Source: Bacteroidales bacterium (GTDB lineage Bacteria; Bacteroidota; Bacteroidia; Bacteroidales; VadinHA17). Taken from it: a DNA stretch of 15,159 nt. Within the stretch, counting starts at the first letter, position 1; every line of letters begins with the position of its first letter. The notes beneath the pieces are model-generated. The model was not told where the DNA came from. It worked only from the letters and a program-made list of their open reading frames with translations, and did no database searches. Positions 1 through 6,670 of the stretch are shown piece after piece. A program made the translations under genes and the position numbers. The stretch lies in assembly GCA_016936695.1 (NCBI GenBank), contig JAFGXK010000239.1, positions 1 to 15,159 on the forward strand. Direction: 5' to 3'.

Positions 1-24
1 CATTGTATGATATTTTAGAACTAA

Positions 25-63
25 TTGATTCAATGCGCCTTAAGTTTGCGTGCATTGAATAAA
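25..63. other. Stem-loop near the left edge
   Basis: ATTCAATGC (28-36) pairs perfectly with GCATTGAAT (52-60). A G-T wobble and one further pair extend it inward, leaving a loop of about 11 nt. Neither strand has a T-tract after the stem, so it is not a standard intrinsic terminator. A short open frame ends at 62 on the + strand (3-62) and another could start at 55 on the - strand, but both are too short to call as genes. Seen in the sequence; function unknown. Confidence 0.35.
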
Positions 64-105
64 GCCGATGAAGTAAAAATACTTCTGCTTTCTGTAATAA
101 TGGCC

Positions 106-141
106 GGATTATAGACAAAAAATTATTACATTTTGGTTACA
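106..141 (-). promoter_or_regulatory. Possible Pho-box-like promoter reading left
   Basis: Read on the minus strand, TGTAACC-AAAA-TGTAATA (141 to 124) is a 7-4-7 direct repeat with an 11-nt period. A 10-nt spacer follows, then TATAAT at 113-108. That is the geometry of an enterobacterial PhoB box and -10. It would drive a gene leaving the left edge, possibly starting at the ATG at 55. The region is AT-rich and the -10 is not the usual Bacteroidetes TAnnTTTG, so chance is a real possibility. Confidence 0.2.
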
Positions 142-172
142 AAAACCTCAAAACCGCGGATGCAGTTAAACG

Positions 173-192
173 AAAAAACCGCGGCAGCGGTT
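173..192 (-). terminator. Rho-independent terminator after the PiT gene
   Basis: On the minus strand AACCGC, loop TGCC and GCGGTT form a perfect 6-bp, GC-rich stem whose final TT runs into a six-T tract (178-173). It lies about 100 nt past the stop of the phosphate transporter and is correctly oriented for it. A second copy of the AACCGCGG part lies at 152-159. Confidence 0.6.
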
Positions 193-294
193 CAAAACAA
201 AACATACTAACAGGCATCCCGGGTTCTGTTTTAGCATAAGAGTAAAATAGCTTGTAGCTGAGTTCCGGCCAGAGTCGTCAGGATTAAGGTCTGA

Positions 295-1281
295 TCAGGC
301 AATCAGCTTTATGAAATAGAAAATCAAAGCTCCTATGACTGCTGAAACGGGTATTGTTAGTATCCAGGCCCAGAATATTTTCGTCGTCACACCCCATTTG
401 ACAGCGGAGGCCCTCTTTGTTGCCCCGACGCCGATTATCGATCCTGTTATAGTGTGTGTTGTGCTTACCGGTATCCCGAGAGCTGTCGCCATAAAGAGAG
501 TTGCAGCACCCGCTGTTTCGGCGCAGAAACCTTCAAAAGGTTTCAGCTTGGTGATTTTTTGCCCCATTGTTTTAACTATCCTCCAACCTCCGAACAGGGT
601 TCCCAGTGCTATGGCAGCATGACACGACAATACTATCCACAAGGCGGGATCAGAATCCCTGGGGACCTTGCCCATAGCATAAAGCGCCACCCAGATAATT
701 CCCATCGATTTCTGAGCATCATTGCCTCCGTGTCCGAGGCTGAAGGCGGAGGCTGAAAGAAGCTGAAGGCGTCTGAAATGCTTGTCGACTCCGGAGGGAG
801 AGCGCTTCTGAACGATATGAAGAACTATTATTGTTATCAGATAAGACATCAGCATCCCAAGCACGGGAGCTATTACGATAAATGCTCCTATCTTCAAAAC
901 CCCGGAGTAAACGACAGATCCGAATCCGCTGCCGGCTATTGCAGCGCCAACCAACCCCCCTACAAGCGTATGGGAAGAACTGGATGGAAGTCCCAGCCAC
1001 CATGTAATAAGGTTCCAGATAATGGCAGCAATCACTGCAGCCGCAATAAGTTCAAGCGTGACTATTTCTGTATTGATCACTCCCGAACCTATTGTCTTTG
1101 CAACCTTCAACGGAAAAACAAGAAAAGCGACGAAGTTGAAGGTGGCCGCAAGGGCTACAGCTGCAAAGGGCGAAAGCACTTTTGTAGAAACTACAGTGGC
1201 GATCGAGTTGGCCGAATCGTGAAATCCGTTTATAAAATCAAAGATGAGAACAATAACGATTATAAAGATCAGAAATGTCAT
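295..1281 (-). CDS. Inorganic phosphate transporter, PiT family
   Basis: This is a 328-aa, highly hydrophobic inner-membrane protein with about ten predicted membrane segments. It should take up inorganic phosphate by cation symport. Signatures of the PiT (Pfam PHO4) family are visible: GFHDSANS at residues 19-26, a serine-rich SSSSHTLVGG stretch near 100-109, GHGGNDAQKS at 183-192, and PVSTTHTITG at 271-280. The duplicated D/N-containing motifs are the expected phosphate and cation site. The length suits the short bacterial PiT type. Genes of this family often sit beside a PhoU-like DUF47 gene; none is seen here, and selD lies 218 nt upstream. A Pho-box-like repeat upstream suggests phosphate control (inference). 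A good terminator follows the gene. Confidence 0.93.
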   Translation of the reverse strand: MTFLIFIIVIVLIFDFINGFHDSANSIATVVSTKVLSPFAAVALAATFNFVAFLVFPLKVAKTIGSGVINTEIVTLELIAAAVIAAIIWNLITWWLGLPSSSSHTLVGGLVGAAIAGSGFGSVVYSGVLKIGAFIVIAPVLGMLMSYLITIIVLHIVQKRSPSGVDKHFRRLQLLSASAFSLGHGGNDAQKSMGIIWVALYAMGKVPRDSDPALWIVLSCHAAIALGTLFGGWRIVKTMGQKITKLKPFEGFCAETAGAATLFMATALGIPVSTTHTITGSIIGVGATKRASAVKWGVTTKIFWAWILTIPVSAVIGALIFYFIKLIA

Positions 1282-1400
1282 AAAGGACCAGGTAATATGG
1301 TTTGGGGTGAAATCAAGAATACAGGTTTAAAGCTTATTTACAATGAGTTATAAATTATCAAAATTCCAGATTCGACAGTTCGAAATTAGTAACTCCCCGT

Positions 1401-1436
1401 GAAAAATAATCTTTTTGATGTTACGATATTGTTACA
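1401..1436 (-). promoter_or_regulatory. Candidate Pho box and -7 element of the PiT gene
   Basis: On the minus strand TGTAACA-ATAT-CGTAACA (1436-1419) is a 7-4-7 direct repeat. It resembles enterobacterial PhoB boxes, especially the phoE version as I remember it. After a 10-nt spacer comes TATTTTTC (1408-1401), a near match to the Bacteroidetes -7 element TAnnTTTG. It lies about 120-155 nt upstream of a phosphate transporter start. The repeat and spacing are seen; regulation by a PhoB-type protein is inferred. Confidence 0.4.
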
Positions 1437-1499
1437 TTTTTTCAGGCAAAACAGAATAAATGCACTGCCCCTGCATAATCAAACCGGCAGTTCCAACCC

Positions 1500-2546
1500 T
1501 CAAGCATTATTTATAAGTCGCAGATGTCTTTCTCCCTTTTCCGTGACCTTTCCAATGATCGCTGAAGCACTCATCCCTTCTTCCCTGAGGGCACTTACAA
1601 CCTCATCTGAGATATCTTCCCTGACGCACATCAGGATACCTCCGGATGTCTGAGCGTCCATCGAAAGCATTTTAAGATTATAGTTCAGGTCTTCCGCAAA
1701 AAACGTGTCGTCCTCCACAAAATCGAGGTTCCGGAAGGCAGCTCCCGGAATACATCCATCGTCAGCAAGCCTGTAGGCACCGCCGATCAACGGGAGGGCT
1801 TCAAGGCCGATTTCGATAGTAACATTTCCGGCCCTTGCCATTTTAAGGGCATGGCCTGCAAGGCCGAATCCTGTTATGTCGGTAGCCGCTTTCACTCCAA
1901 ACCTTCGCATCACCGCGGCTGCAGAGGAGTTAAGACTTTTCATAAGCGTCTTTACCTCCCTTATATTCTCATCCTTTGCCATTTTCAACTTCTGACCGGC
2001 AAGAATCACACCTGTCCCGATGGGTTTGGTAAGTATAAGCAGATCACCGGGTACGGCAGCGGAGTTGGTGATTATCTTATCCGGGTGGACATATCCGATA
2101 ACTGCCAAACCATATTTTGGAATATTGTCATCGATAGTATGTCCCCCTATTATACTCAGTCCGGCTTCAGCAGCCTTGTCTGCTCCCCCCCTGAGTATCG
2201 ATGCATAAGCTTCGAGCGGAAGTCTGGCGGAAGGGAACATCATTAAGTTCAATGCCATAACCGGTGTTGCACCCATTGCATAGACATCGCTTATGGAGTT
2301 GGCCGCGGCTATCTGTCCGAATTCGTAGGGATCGCTGCAGACAGGCGGGAAAAAGTCGGTGGTGAAAACAAGGGCCAGATCGTCATTTACCCTGTATACG
2401 CCTGCATCATCGTGAGTATCGATACCTACAAGGATATTGGGATCGGATACCACGGGCAGATACTTCAGGAATTCTTCCAGCTGTTTCGGGGATATCTTTG
2501 CTGAGCATCCCCCGGATTCAGCAAAATCGAGAAGATCAACTGTCAT
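1500..2546 (-). CDS. selD: Selenide, water dikinase (selenophosphate synthase)
   Basis: This 348-aa enzyme makes selenophosphate from selenide and ATP, the selenium donor for selenocysteine, selenouridine and some selenium cofactors. The catalytic loop reads GGCSAKISP: Cys14 and Lys17 align with the essential Cys17 and Lys20 of E. coli SelD, while the second, non-essential cysteine (E. coli Cys19) is Ala16. Residue 14 is a plain TGC codon, so this is not a Sec-containing SelD. Other family marks are the acidic metal and ATP site near residues 45-48 (DDAG), TTDFFPP, GGHTIDD, DITGFGLAGH and QTSGGIL near the C-terminus. The start ATG overlaps the yedF stop as ATGA, so the two are translationally coupled. 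No selA, selB or tRNA-Sec is in the window. Confidence 0.95.
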   Translation of the reverse strand: MTVDLLDFAESGGCSAKISPKQLEEFLKYLPVVSDPNILVGIDTHDDAGVYRVNDDLALVFTTDFFPPVCSDPYEFGQIAAANSISDVYAMGATPVMALNLMMFPSARLPLEAYASILRGGADKAAEAGLSIIGGHTIDDNIPKYGLAVIGYVHPDKIITNSAAVPGDLLILTKPIGTGVILAGQKLKMAKDENIREVKTLMKSLNSSAAAVMRRFGVKAATDITGFGLAGHALKMARAGNVTIEIGLEALPLIGGAYRLADDGCIPGAAFRNLDFVEDDTFFAEDLNYNLKMLSMDAQTSGGILMCVREDISDEVVSALREEGMSASAIIGKVTEKGERHLRLINNA

Positions 2547-3157
2547 GGCTTTATAATATTACCTGCCGATGCCATAGCCTGAGCGATCTCAAACATATTG
2601 CTCATGATGCCTGTCGAAATGTTTTCAACGATCGAATAATGTTTAGCACATGTCTCACATACAAGGAGGGTCACTCCCATTTTTTCAAGCTCCCTCAGAT
2701 GGACGGCAACCGGTGATTTATCGCTGACCAGGAGAACTCCTGAATTATAAAACACCATTTTATCGGGAAGAAGATCCAGTTCCTTTGTTGCCCGGATGAA
2801 ATTATTTATTAGAAGGCTGCCGAGATTATCGTCTCCCTCCCCCATTTTGTCAGAAGAAAACACTACGATATAACTGCCCTTGGAAAAATGCGGTATATCC
2901 GTTGTACAGTATTCTGACGGATCAGTAATTTCTCCGGTTGAACCTGTCTTTTTCACTGTAAGTGTCCATATCCCGGCCGATTCAGTAAAAGAGAAACCGG
3001 TAAGGTTATCGCGCAGAAACCGTGAGACATTGCTGAATGAATTACGGTTGTCGGTAATTATCTGAAAGCTCTCGCCAACAGCTGTTTCCCTTAGGGCTCT
3101 TTTTGTGGCAATCAACGGAGCGGGGCACAACTGGCCCGATGTATCTATAATAAGCAT
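2543..3157 (-). CDS. yedF: Selenium metabolism protein YedF (TusA-like plus DsrE-like)
   Basis: This is a 204-aa cytoplasmic protein. The first 75 residues or so form a TusA/SirA-like domain with the CPAP motif at residues 11-14, whose cysteine carries persulfide in TusA and may carry selenium here. Residues from about 110 to the end match the DsrE-like C-terminal half of the YedF family, including a CETC pair (a candidate redox or metal site). YedF is commonly encoded next to selD and is thought to help deliver selenium to SelD, though its exact reaction is not settled. It is the first gene of a two-gene unit with selD (4-nt overlap). A TAnnTTTG element lies 22 nt before the start. Confidence 0.9.
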   Translation of the reverse strand: MLIIDTSGQLCPAPLIATKRALRETAVGESFQIITDNRNSFSNVSRFLRDNLTGFSFTESAGIWTLTVKKTGSTGEITDPSEYCTTDIPHFSKGSYIVVFSSDKMGEGDDNLGSLLINNFIRATKELDLLPDKMVFYNSGVLLVSDKSPVAVHLRELEKMGVTLLVCETCAKHYSIVENISTGIMSNMFEIAQAMASAGNIIKP

Positions 3158-3178
3158 TTACTGAATATTAAGAACGTG

Positions 3179-3186
3179 CAAAATTA
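3179..3186 (-). promoter_or_regulatory. Candidate -7 element for yedF-selD
   Basis: TAATTTTG on the minus strand fits the Bacteroidetes TAnnTTTG consensus and ends 21 nt before the yedF ATG. I see no matching TTG at about 20 nt upstream, so this rests on the -7 element alone. Confidence 0.3.
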
Positions 3187-3291
3187 CACAATTTCCATGG
3201 AATGCGGCAGGTTCATTTCCCTGAGGGATTTGTTTCCCGGTACTTCCGGGTGTTGAAAAGCATGGTGCGGGCATGGCAACGTATTTACTAT

Positions 3292-3333
3292 TGCGAAAAT
3301 ATTCGCATTAATTGTTCCGAATAATTTCGGAAC
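3292..3333. terminator. Two tandem hairpins after the Nudix-HEAT gene
   Basis: GTTCCGAA-TAAT-TTCGGAAC (3314-3333) is a perfect 8-bp hairpin starting 14 nt past the Nudix-HEAT stop codon. It is followed by TGCGAA-AATA-TTCGCA (3292-3307). The position suggests 3'-end formation or transcript stabilisation for the minus-strand operon. There is no T-tract after either stem, so a classic intrinsic terminator is not shown. The rest of the 3158-3346 gap also holds small GC-rich inverted repeats such as CCCGG-TACTT-CCGGG (3236-3250). Confidence 0.4.
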
Positions 3334-3346
3334 TTATCAGCAGGTT

Positions 3347-4318
3347 TTATGAAGAACCCCCGAGCCTCTTCAGAATGATACGTCCCTTTGCAATTATCCC
3401 TGCAGACTTCTCATCCTGAAGCAGATTTATTGTTGCGGCCAGTTCACCGGTGAGTTCAGGATAGACCTGTGCAAGCCGGTAAATTATTTCCATCGAATAA
3501 GCCTTTACCGCAATTGATGAAAATCCCGACCGGAGCATCCTGAAACAATAGTCGGCAAGGATGCCCTGTTGTTTCCGGTTAACTACAGTGATGTCGCTGA
3601 GCGAGATAATCTTCATGAACGACCTTCTTACACTCTCATTATTAAGCCGGTCGAGCGATCCGATAATTACAGGGATGAAACGAGCAAGTATCACCGGGTG
3701 CTTGTCGTGGATCTTTGAAAGAGACCATGAAGCTTTTGATGAAAGCTTGTTGTCGGCTGAAAAAGAAAAATTTATCAGTCTTGAGAGTATATCCTCTTTT
3801 TCTGCCGCCATTTCAGCCAGCCATTCTGCTTCCTTCCTTCCGTGTGTATTCTCCAGCATCAGCACGAAATCAGCTTCTCGTACAGATTCAGCGGGAGCTG
3901 TCCGGATTTCAGGCGCTGAATCCTCTTCAAAATTGATGTATTCAAGGTATTCTTCTGCAACGGGAATATCGGCTTCAGAGAAACCGATATTTAGAAGTTC
4001 GCCGGGAGCAAGCCATTTAAAAGCCACGTGTTCCGTGAGAAACGGAATATCGTCAAGGGTGTCGCAAACGAAGGGGATGAGCCGGATCTGGTTGTGACCA
4101 TAATCGTGTTCGACTGCGGGAAGGCGTCCGCATATCACTATGTTCATGGTAAGCTCTTCACTTATTTCCCGGATTATGCAATCCTCTTCACTTTCGTCTT
4201 CGTTAAGCTTGCCCCCGGGGAATTCCCACATGAAAGGGTGATCGGTCTTCTCTCCTCTCTGTACCACCAGGATCTCGTCATCCTCATTTCTTATTATGGC
4301 GCATGTCACATCAATCAT
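3347..4318 (-). CDS. Nudix hydrolase (MutT-like) with C-terminal HEAT-like domain
   Basis: I choose the ATG at 4318 (323 aa) because the Nudix fold starts with MIDVTCAII; a longer frame from 4402 would run through the upstream gene. Residues 1-130 are a MutT-type Nudix domain. The Nudix box runs from G36 through E42, R50-E51 and E54-E55, complete except that the last Gly is Thr57. Such enzymes cleave 8-oxo-dGTP or other nucleoside diphosphate derivatives. Residues from about 150 to 320 are all-helical and HEAT/ARM-like. The stretch VKAYSMEIIYRLA and the ending AKGRIILKRL resemble, from memory, a stand-alone flavobacterial family often mislabelled adenylosuccinate lyase. The start lies inside the end of the nuclease gene (8-nt overlap), so co-translation is likely. 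Substrate is not predictable. Confidence 0.85.
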   Translation of the reverse strand: MIDVTCAIIRNEDDEILVVQRGEKTDHPFMWEFPGGKLNEDESEEDCIIREISEELTMNIVICGRLPAVEHDYGHNQIRLIPFVCDTLDDIPFLTEHVAFKWLAPGELLNIGFSEADIPVAEEYLEYINFEEDSAPEIRTAPAESVREADFVLMLENTHGRKEAEWLAEMAAEKEDILSRLINFSFSADNKLSSKASWSLSKIHDKHPVILARFIPVIIGSLDRLNNESVRRSFMKIISLSDITVVNRKQQGILADYCFRMLRSGFSSIAVKAYSMEIIYRLAQVYPELTGELAATINLLQDEKSAGIIAKGRIILKRLGGSS

Positions 4319-4790
4319 TGTTGCCTGTAATAAGATCGTTGTAATGAGGTATTTCCAGCAGGTGAATATACTGGTTTCTTTCGGGATCGAACCTGAAGGC
4401 ATAGTTCACCATTCCGTTGGTTACTATGGCAAAGGGAAGTTTCAATCCGAGGTTGTATTCTCCTATCTGGTCGTAAACTTTATCTTCGTAGAAATCGGAG
4501 ATATTTATATCGGGCGATTTGCATTCGACAATCAGAACTGGCTCGCCCATCCTGTTATGCACCAGGATATCGGCTCTCTTCTTCATGTTATTGTACCTGA
4601 ACATCACTTCGATACCAATCAGGCCCGGGGGGTATCTGCCCTCATGGATGAGGTAGCGGACAAAGTTCTGCCTCACCCATTCTTCAGGTGTAAGACGCAC
4701 AAACTTTCTCCTGATAGTATCCAGGATCATCAGGGCATTCTCTTTTCCCGTGATGGTAAAGGAATATGACGGAAGGTTCAGCTGTTTCAA
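4311..4790 (-). CDS. Stand-alone HsdR-N-type PD-(D/E)XK nuclease domain protein
   Basis: This protein of about 159 aa matches the N-terminal endonuclease domain of type I restriction HsdR subunits but lacks the helicase part, and no hsdM or hsdS is nearby. It has the family's LTPEEWVRQ signature (residues 33-41). The nuclease core has Asp74, then Glu89-Cys-Lys91 in VECKSPD, and the Q108-IGE-Y112 motif; all catalytic positions look intact. I place the start at a TTG at 4790 because relatives, as I recall them, begin just before LNLPxY. The frame stays open to a TTG at 4862, but that would overlap amn. It is a conserved Bacteroidetes neighbour of amn and holA, suggesting a housekeeping DNA role rather than restriction (inference). 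Confidence 0.8.
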   Translation of the reverse strand: MKQLNLPSYSFTITGKENALMILDTIRRKFVRLTPEEWVRQNFVRYLIHEGRYPPGLIGIEVMFRYNNMKKRADILVHNRMGEPVLIVECKSPDINISDFYEDKVYDQIGEYNLGLKLPFAIVTNGMVNYAFRFDPERNQYIHLLEIPHYNDLITGNND

Positions 4791-4800
4791 CTTACTTTTG

Positions 4801-4808
4801 TACTTTTG
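4801..4808 (+). promoter_or_regulatory. Candidate -7 element for amn-holA
   Basis: TACTTTTG fits TAnnTTTG and lies 43 nt before the amn ATG. The identical octamer precedes the gene at 7620. No clear -33 TTTG is visible. Confidence 0.35.
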
Positions 4809-4814
4809 AAGATT

Positions 4815-4822
4815 CAAATATA
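4815..4822 (-). promoter_or_regulatory. Candidate -7 element for the nuclease/Nudix operon
   Basis: TATATTTG on the minus strand fits TAnnTTTG and ends 24 nt before the proposed TTG start at 4790. It supports starting the nuclease there rather than at 4862, which would lie upstream of this promoter. It faces the amn promoter a few bases away. Confidence 0.3.
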
Positions 4823-4851
4823 TTGAGATAAAGATAAACACGGATCGTGGA

Positions 4852-5622
4852 ATGAAGACCAAAGAGGAAATTGTTAATAACTGGCTGCCCCGTTATACCG
4901 GGAAGCAGATTGAGACCTTCGGCAGGTATTTTCTTCTCACAAATTATTTATATTATGTAGAGTTGTTCGCGAAATGGAACAATGCAGAGGTGGAGGGGCG
5001 TGACAAGAATATGCCAAGCGCGACTGCCGACGGAATAACAATAATAAATTTCGGTATGGGAAGCCCTAATGCGGCAACGGTGATGGATCTCCTCAGCGCT
5101 GTCGCACCTTCGGCGGTACTTTTTCTGGGCAAGTGCGGCGGACTGAAAAAAAAGAACAAACTGGGAGACCTTATTCTTCCCATCGCCGCCATCAGGAGCG
5201 ATGGTACCTCAAACGATTATCTGCCTCTGGAAGTTCCGGCCCTGCCGGCGTTCAAACTGCAGAGTGCAATTTCCGCTGCAATCACCAGGCACGACAAGGA
5301 GTACTTTACAGGAACGGTTTATACGACTAACCGGAGAGTTTGGGAGTATGACGACAGGTTCAAGAAGTACCTTGTAAAGACAAGGGCTATGGCAATCGAT
5401 ATGGAAACTGCTACCATATTCACGGTAGGTTTCGCCAACGAGATCCCAACCGGCGCCCTCCTTCTGGTATCCGACCAGCCTATGATCTCGACCGGAATAA
5501 AGACAGAGGCAAGCGACAGAAAAGTAACGAGCAAGTTTGTTGATTTGCATCTTACAATCGGCATCGATGCTCTAAGGGAAATCAAAGAGAACGCAATTTC
5601 AGTCAAACACCTCAGGTTCTGA
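4852..5622 (+). CDS. amn: AMP nucleosidase
   Basis: This 256-aa protein is the short Bacteroidetes type of AMP nucleosidase, which hydrolyses AMP to adenine and ribose 5-phosphate and helps set the adenylate pool. It lacks the extra N-terminal domain of the longer E. coli Amn. The nucleoside phosphorylase fold (PNP_UDP_1) is clear: INFGMGSPNAA near 65-75, FLGKCGG at 91-97, the purine and ribose region AIDMETATIF at 181-190 with its Met-Glu pair, and LLVSDQP at 204-210. The ATG at 4852 fits relatives beginning MKTKEEIVNNWLPRY. It is followed after 2 nt by holA, so the two form an operon. Confidence 0.93.
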   Translation: MKTKEEIVNNWLPRYTGKQIETFGRYFLLTNYLYYVELFAKWNNAEVEGRDKNMPSATADGITIINFGMGSPNAATVMDLLSAVAPSAVLFLGKCGGLKKKNKLGDLILPIAAIRSDGTSNDYLPLEVPALPAFKLQSAISAAITRHDKEYFTGTVYTTNRRVWEYDDRFKKYLVKTRAMAIDMETATIFTVGFANEIPTGALLLVSDQPMISTGIKTEASDRKVTSKFVDLHLTIGIDALREIKENAISVKHLRF

Positions 5623-5624
5623 TT

Positions 5625-6635
5625 ATGCCGGCATCGTTTGATGAGATAATGTCCGACCTCCGGAACAGAATATTCAAGCCAGTTTATTTTCTTGCAGGCG
5701 ATGAACCGTATTACATTGATATCATTACGGATTTCATTGCCGAAAAAGTCCTTACTGACGAAGAAAGAGCCTTCAACCAGGCAGTTTTATACGGAGAAGA
5801 AACCACTATTGGTTCAGTTATCGAAACTTCCAGACGGTTTCCCATGATGGCCACCCACCAGGTTGTAATTGTAAAGGAAGCGCAATCGCTCAAGAAGATA
5901 GAGGATATTGCCCTTTACCTCGAAAAGCCCCTGTTATCGACAATTCTGGTTTTCAACTACAAATACAAGACACTCGACAAAAGAACGAAGCTCTACAAGG
6001 CTCTTGAATCGCAGGGCTCCTATTTCGAGTCGGTCAGGCTTCGTGACTACCAGGTACAGCCATGGATTGAAAGATACCTCATGACAAAGGGGATAAAGAT
6101 AAATCCCGATTCGGCTGCCATGCTTACAGAATATCTTGGTACAGACCTGCACAAGATTGTAAATGAACTTGACAAGCTGCTGATTACACTTCCGGCAAGC
6201 AAGCCTGTCATCACACCCTCGCTTATAGAAAAGAATATCGGCATAAGCAAGGAGTACAATAATTTCGAGTTGCAGAAAGCTGTCGGGGAAAAGAACATCC
6301 TTAAGGCAAACATGATAATCAGGTACTTCAGCGACAATCCAAATGACAATCCGATAATTCTGACCATTGCCTCGCTCTTCGGTTTCTTCACGAAGATCCT
6401 TACATACCATTACCTCACCGACAAATCGAGTAACAATGCAGCTGCAACCCTTAAGATCCATCCTTTTTTCGTAAAGGACTATCAGATGGCAGCATCGAAA
6501 TACAGTACCGGGAAAACGATCCGGATAATCAATCTTCTGAGGACCTACGACCTGAAGTCAAAAGGTTTCGGAGATGCCGGGACAGACCCTGGTGATCTTC
6601 TCAAGGAGCTTGTCTACCTTATACTGCACTTATAG
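5625..6635 (+). CDS. holA: DNA polymerase III delta subunit (clamp loader)
   Basis: At 336 aa this matches HolA, the clamp-loader subunit that opens the beta sliding clamp. It starts with the typical region KPVYFLAGDEPYYIDIITD (residues 18-36), a degenerate nucleotide-binding N-terminus. An LRDYQ...W region follows near 130-140, where delta subunits move into the lid domain. The C-terminal third is the helical collar domain, including the ILTIASLFGFF segment. Its start lies 2 nt after the amn stop, implying translational coupling. The same pairing is common in Bacteroidetes and has no obvious metabolic reason. It converges with the YqgE gene across 35 nt that hold no clear terminator. Confidence 0.92.
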   Translation: MPASFDEIMSDLRNRIFKPVYFLAGDEPYYIDIITDFIAEKVLTDEERAFNQAVLYGEETTIGSVIETSRRFPMMATHQVVIVKEAQSLKKIEDIALYLEKPLLSTILVFNYKYKTLDKRTKLYKALESQGSYFESVRLRDYQVQPWIERYLMTKGIKINPDSAAMLTEYLGTDLHKIVNELDKLLITLPASKPVITPSLIEKNIGISKEYNNFELQKAVGEKNILKANMIIRYFSDNPNDNPIILTIASLFGFFTKILTYHYLTDKSSNNAAATLKIHPFFVKDYQMAASKYSTGKTIRIINLLRTYDLKSKGFGDAGTDPGDLLKELVYLILHL

Positions 6636-6670
6636 TATGACTGTGAAATAATCCGGAAGGAAAATGAATT

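Noticed and set aside
3..62. Open 19-codon frame ending in TAA at the left edge
   Set aside because: It is too short to recognise, and a competing minus-strand frame exists over the same bases; either could be chance.
778..1353. 191-aa plus-strand frame opposite the PiT gene
   Set aside because: It is a shadow of a clear PiT coding region with an unlikely composition and no recognisable domain.
1440..1499. Possible terminator after selD
   Set aside because: The imperfect CAGG/CCTG stem is followed by A residues, not T, on the minus strand, so it lacks the terminator pattern.
4319..4402. Longer Nudix start at 4402 adding 28 residues
   Set aside because: The extra residues lie within the nuclease gene and precede a standard Nudix N-terminus; the ATG at 4318 overlaps the nuclease stop in a coupled arrangement.
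4311..4790. Type I restriction system
   Set aside because: Only the nuclease domain is present; there is no helicase, methylase or specificity gene, and the neighbours are housekeeping genes.
4791..4862. Nuclease start at the TTG at 4862
   Set aside because: It would add a hydrophobic stretch not expected in this family, overlap the amn start and lie upstream of the likely promoter at 4815-4822.
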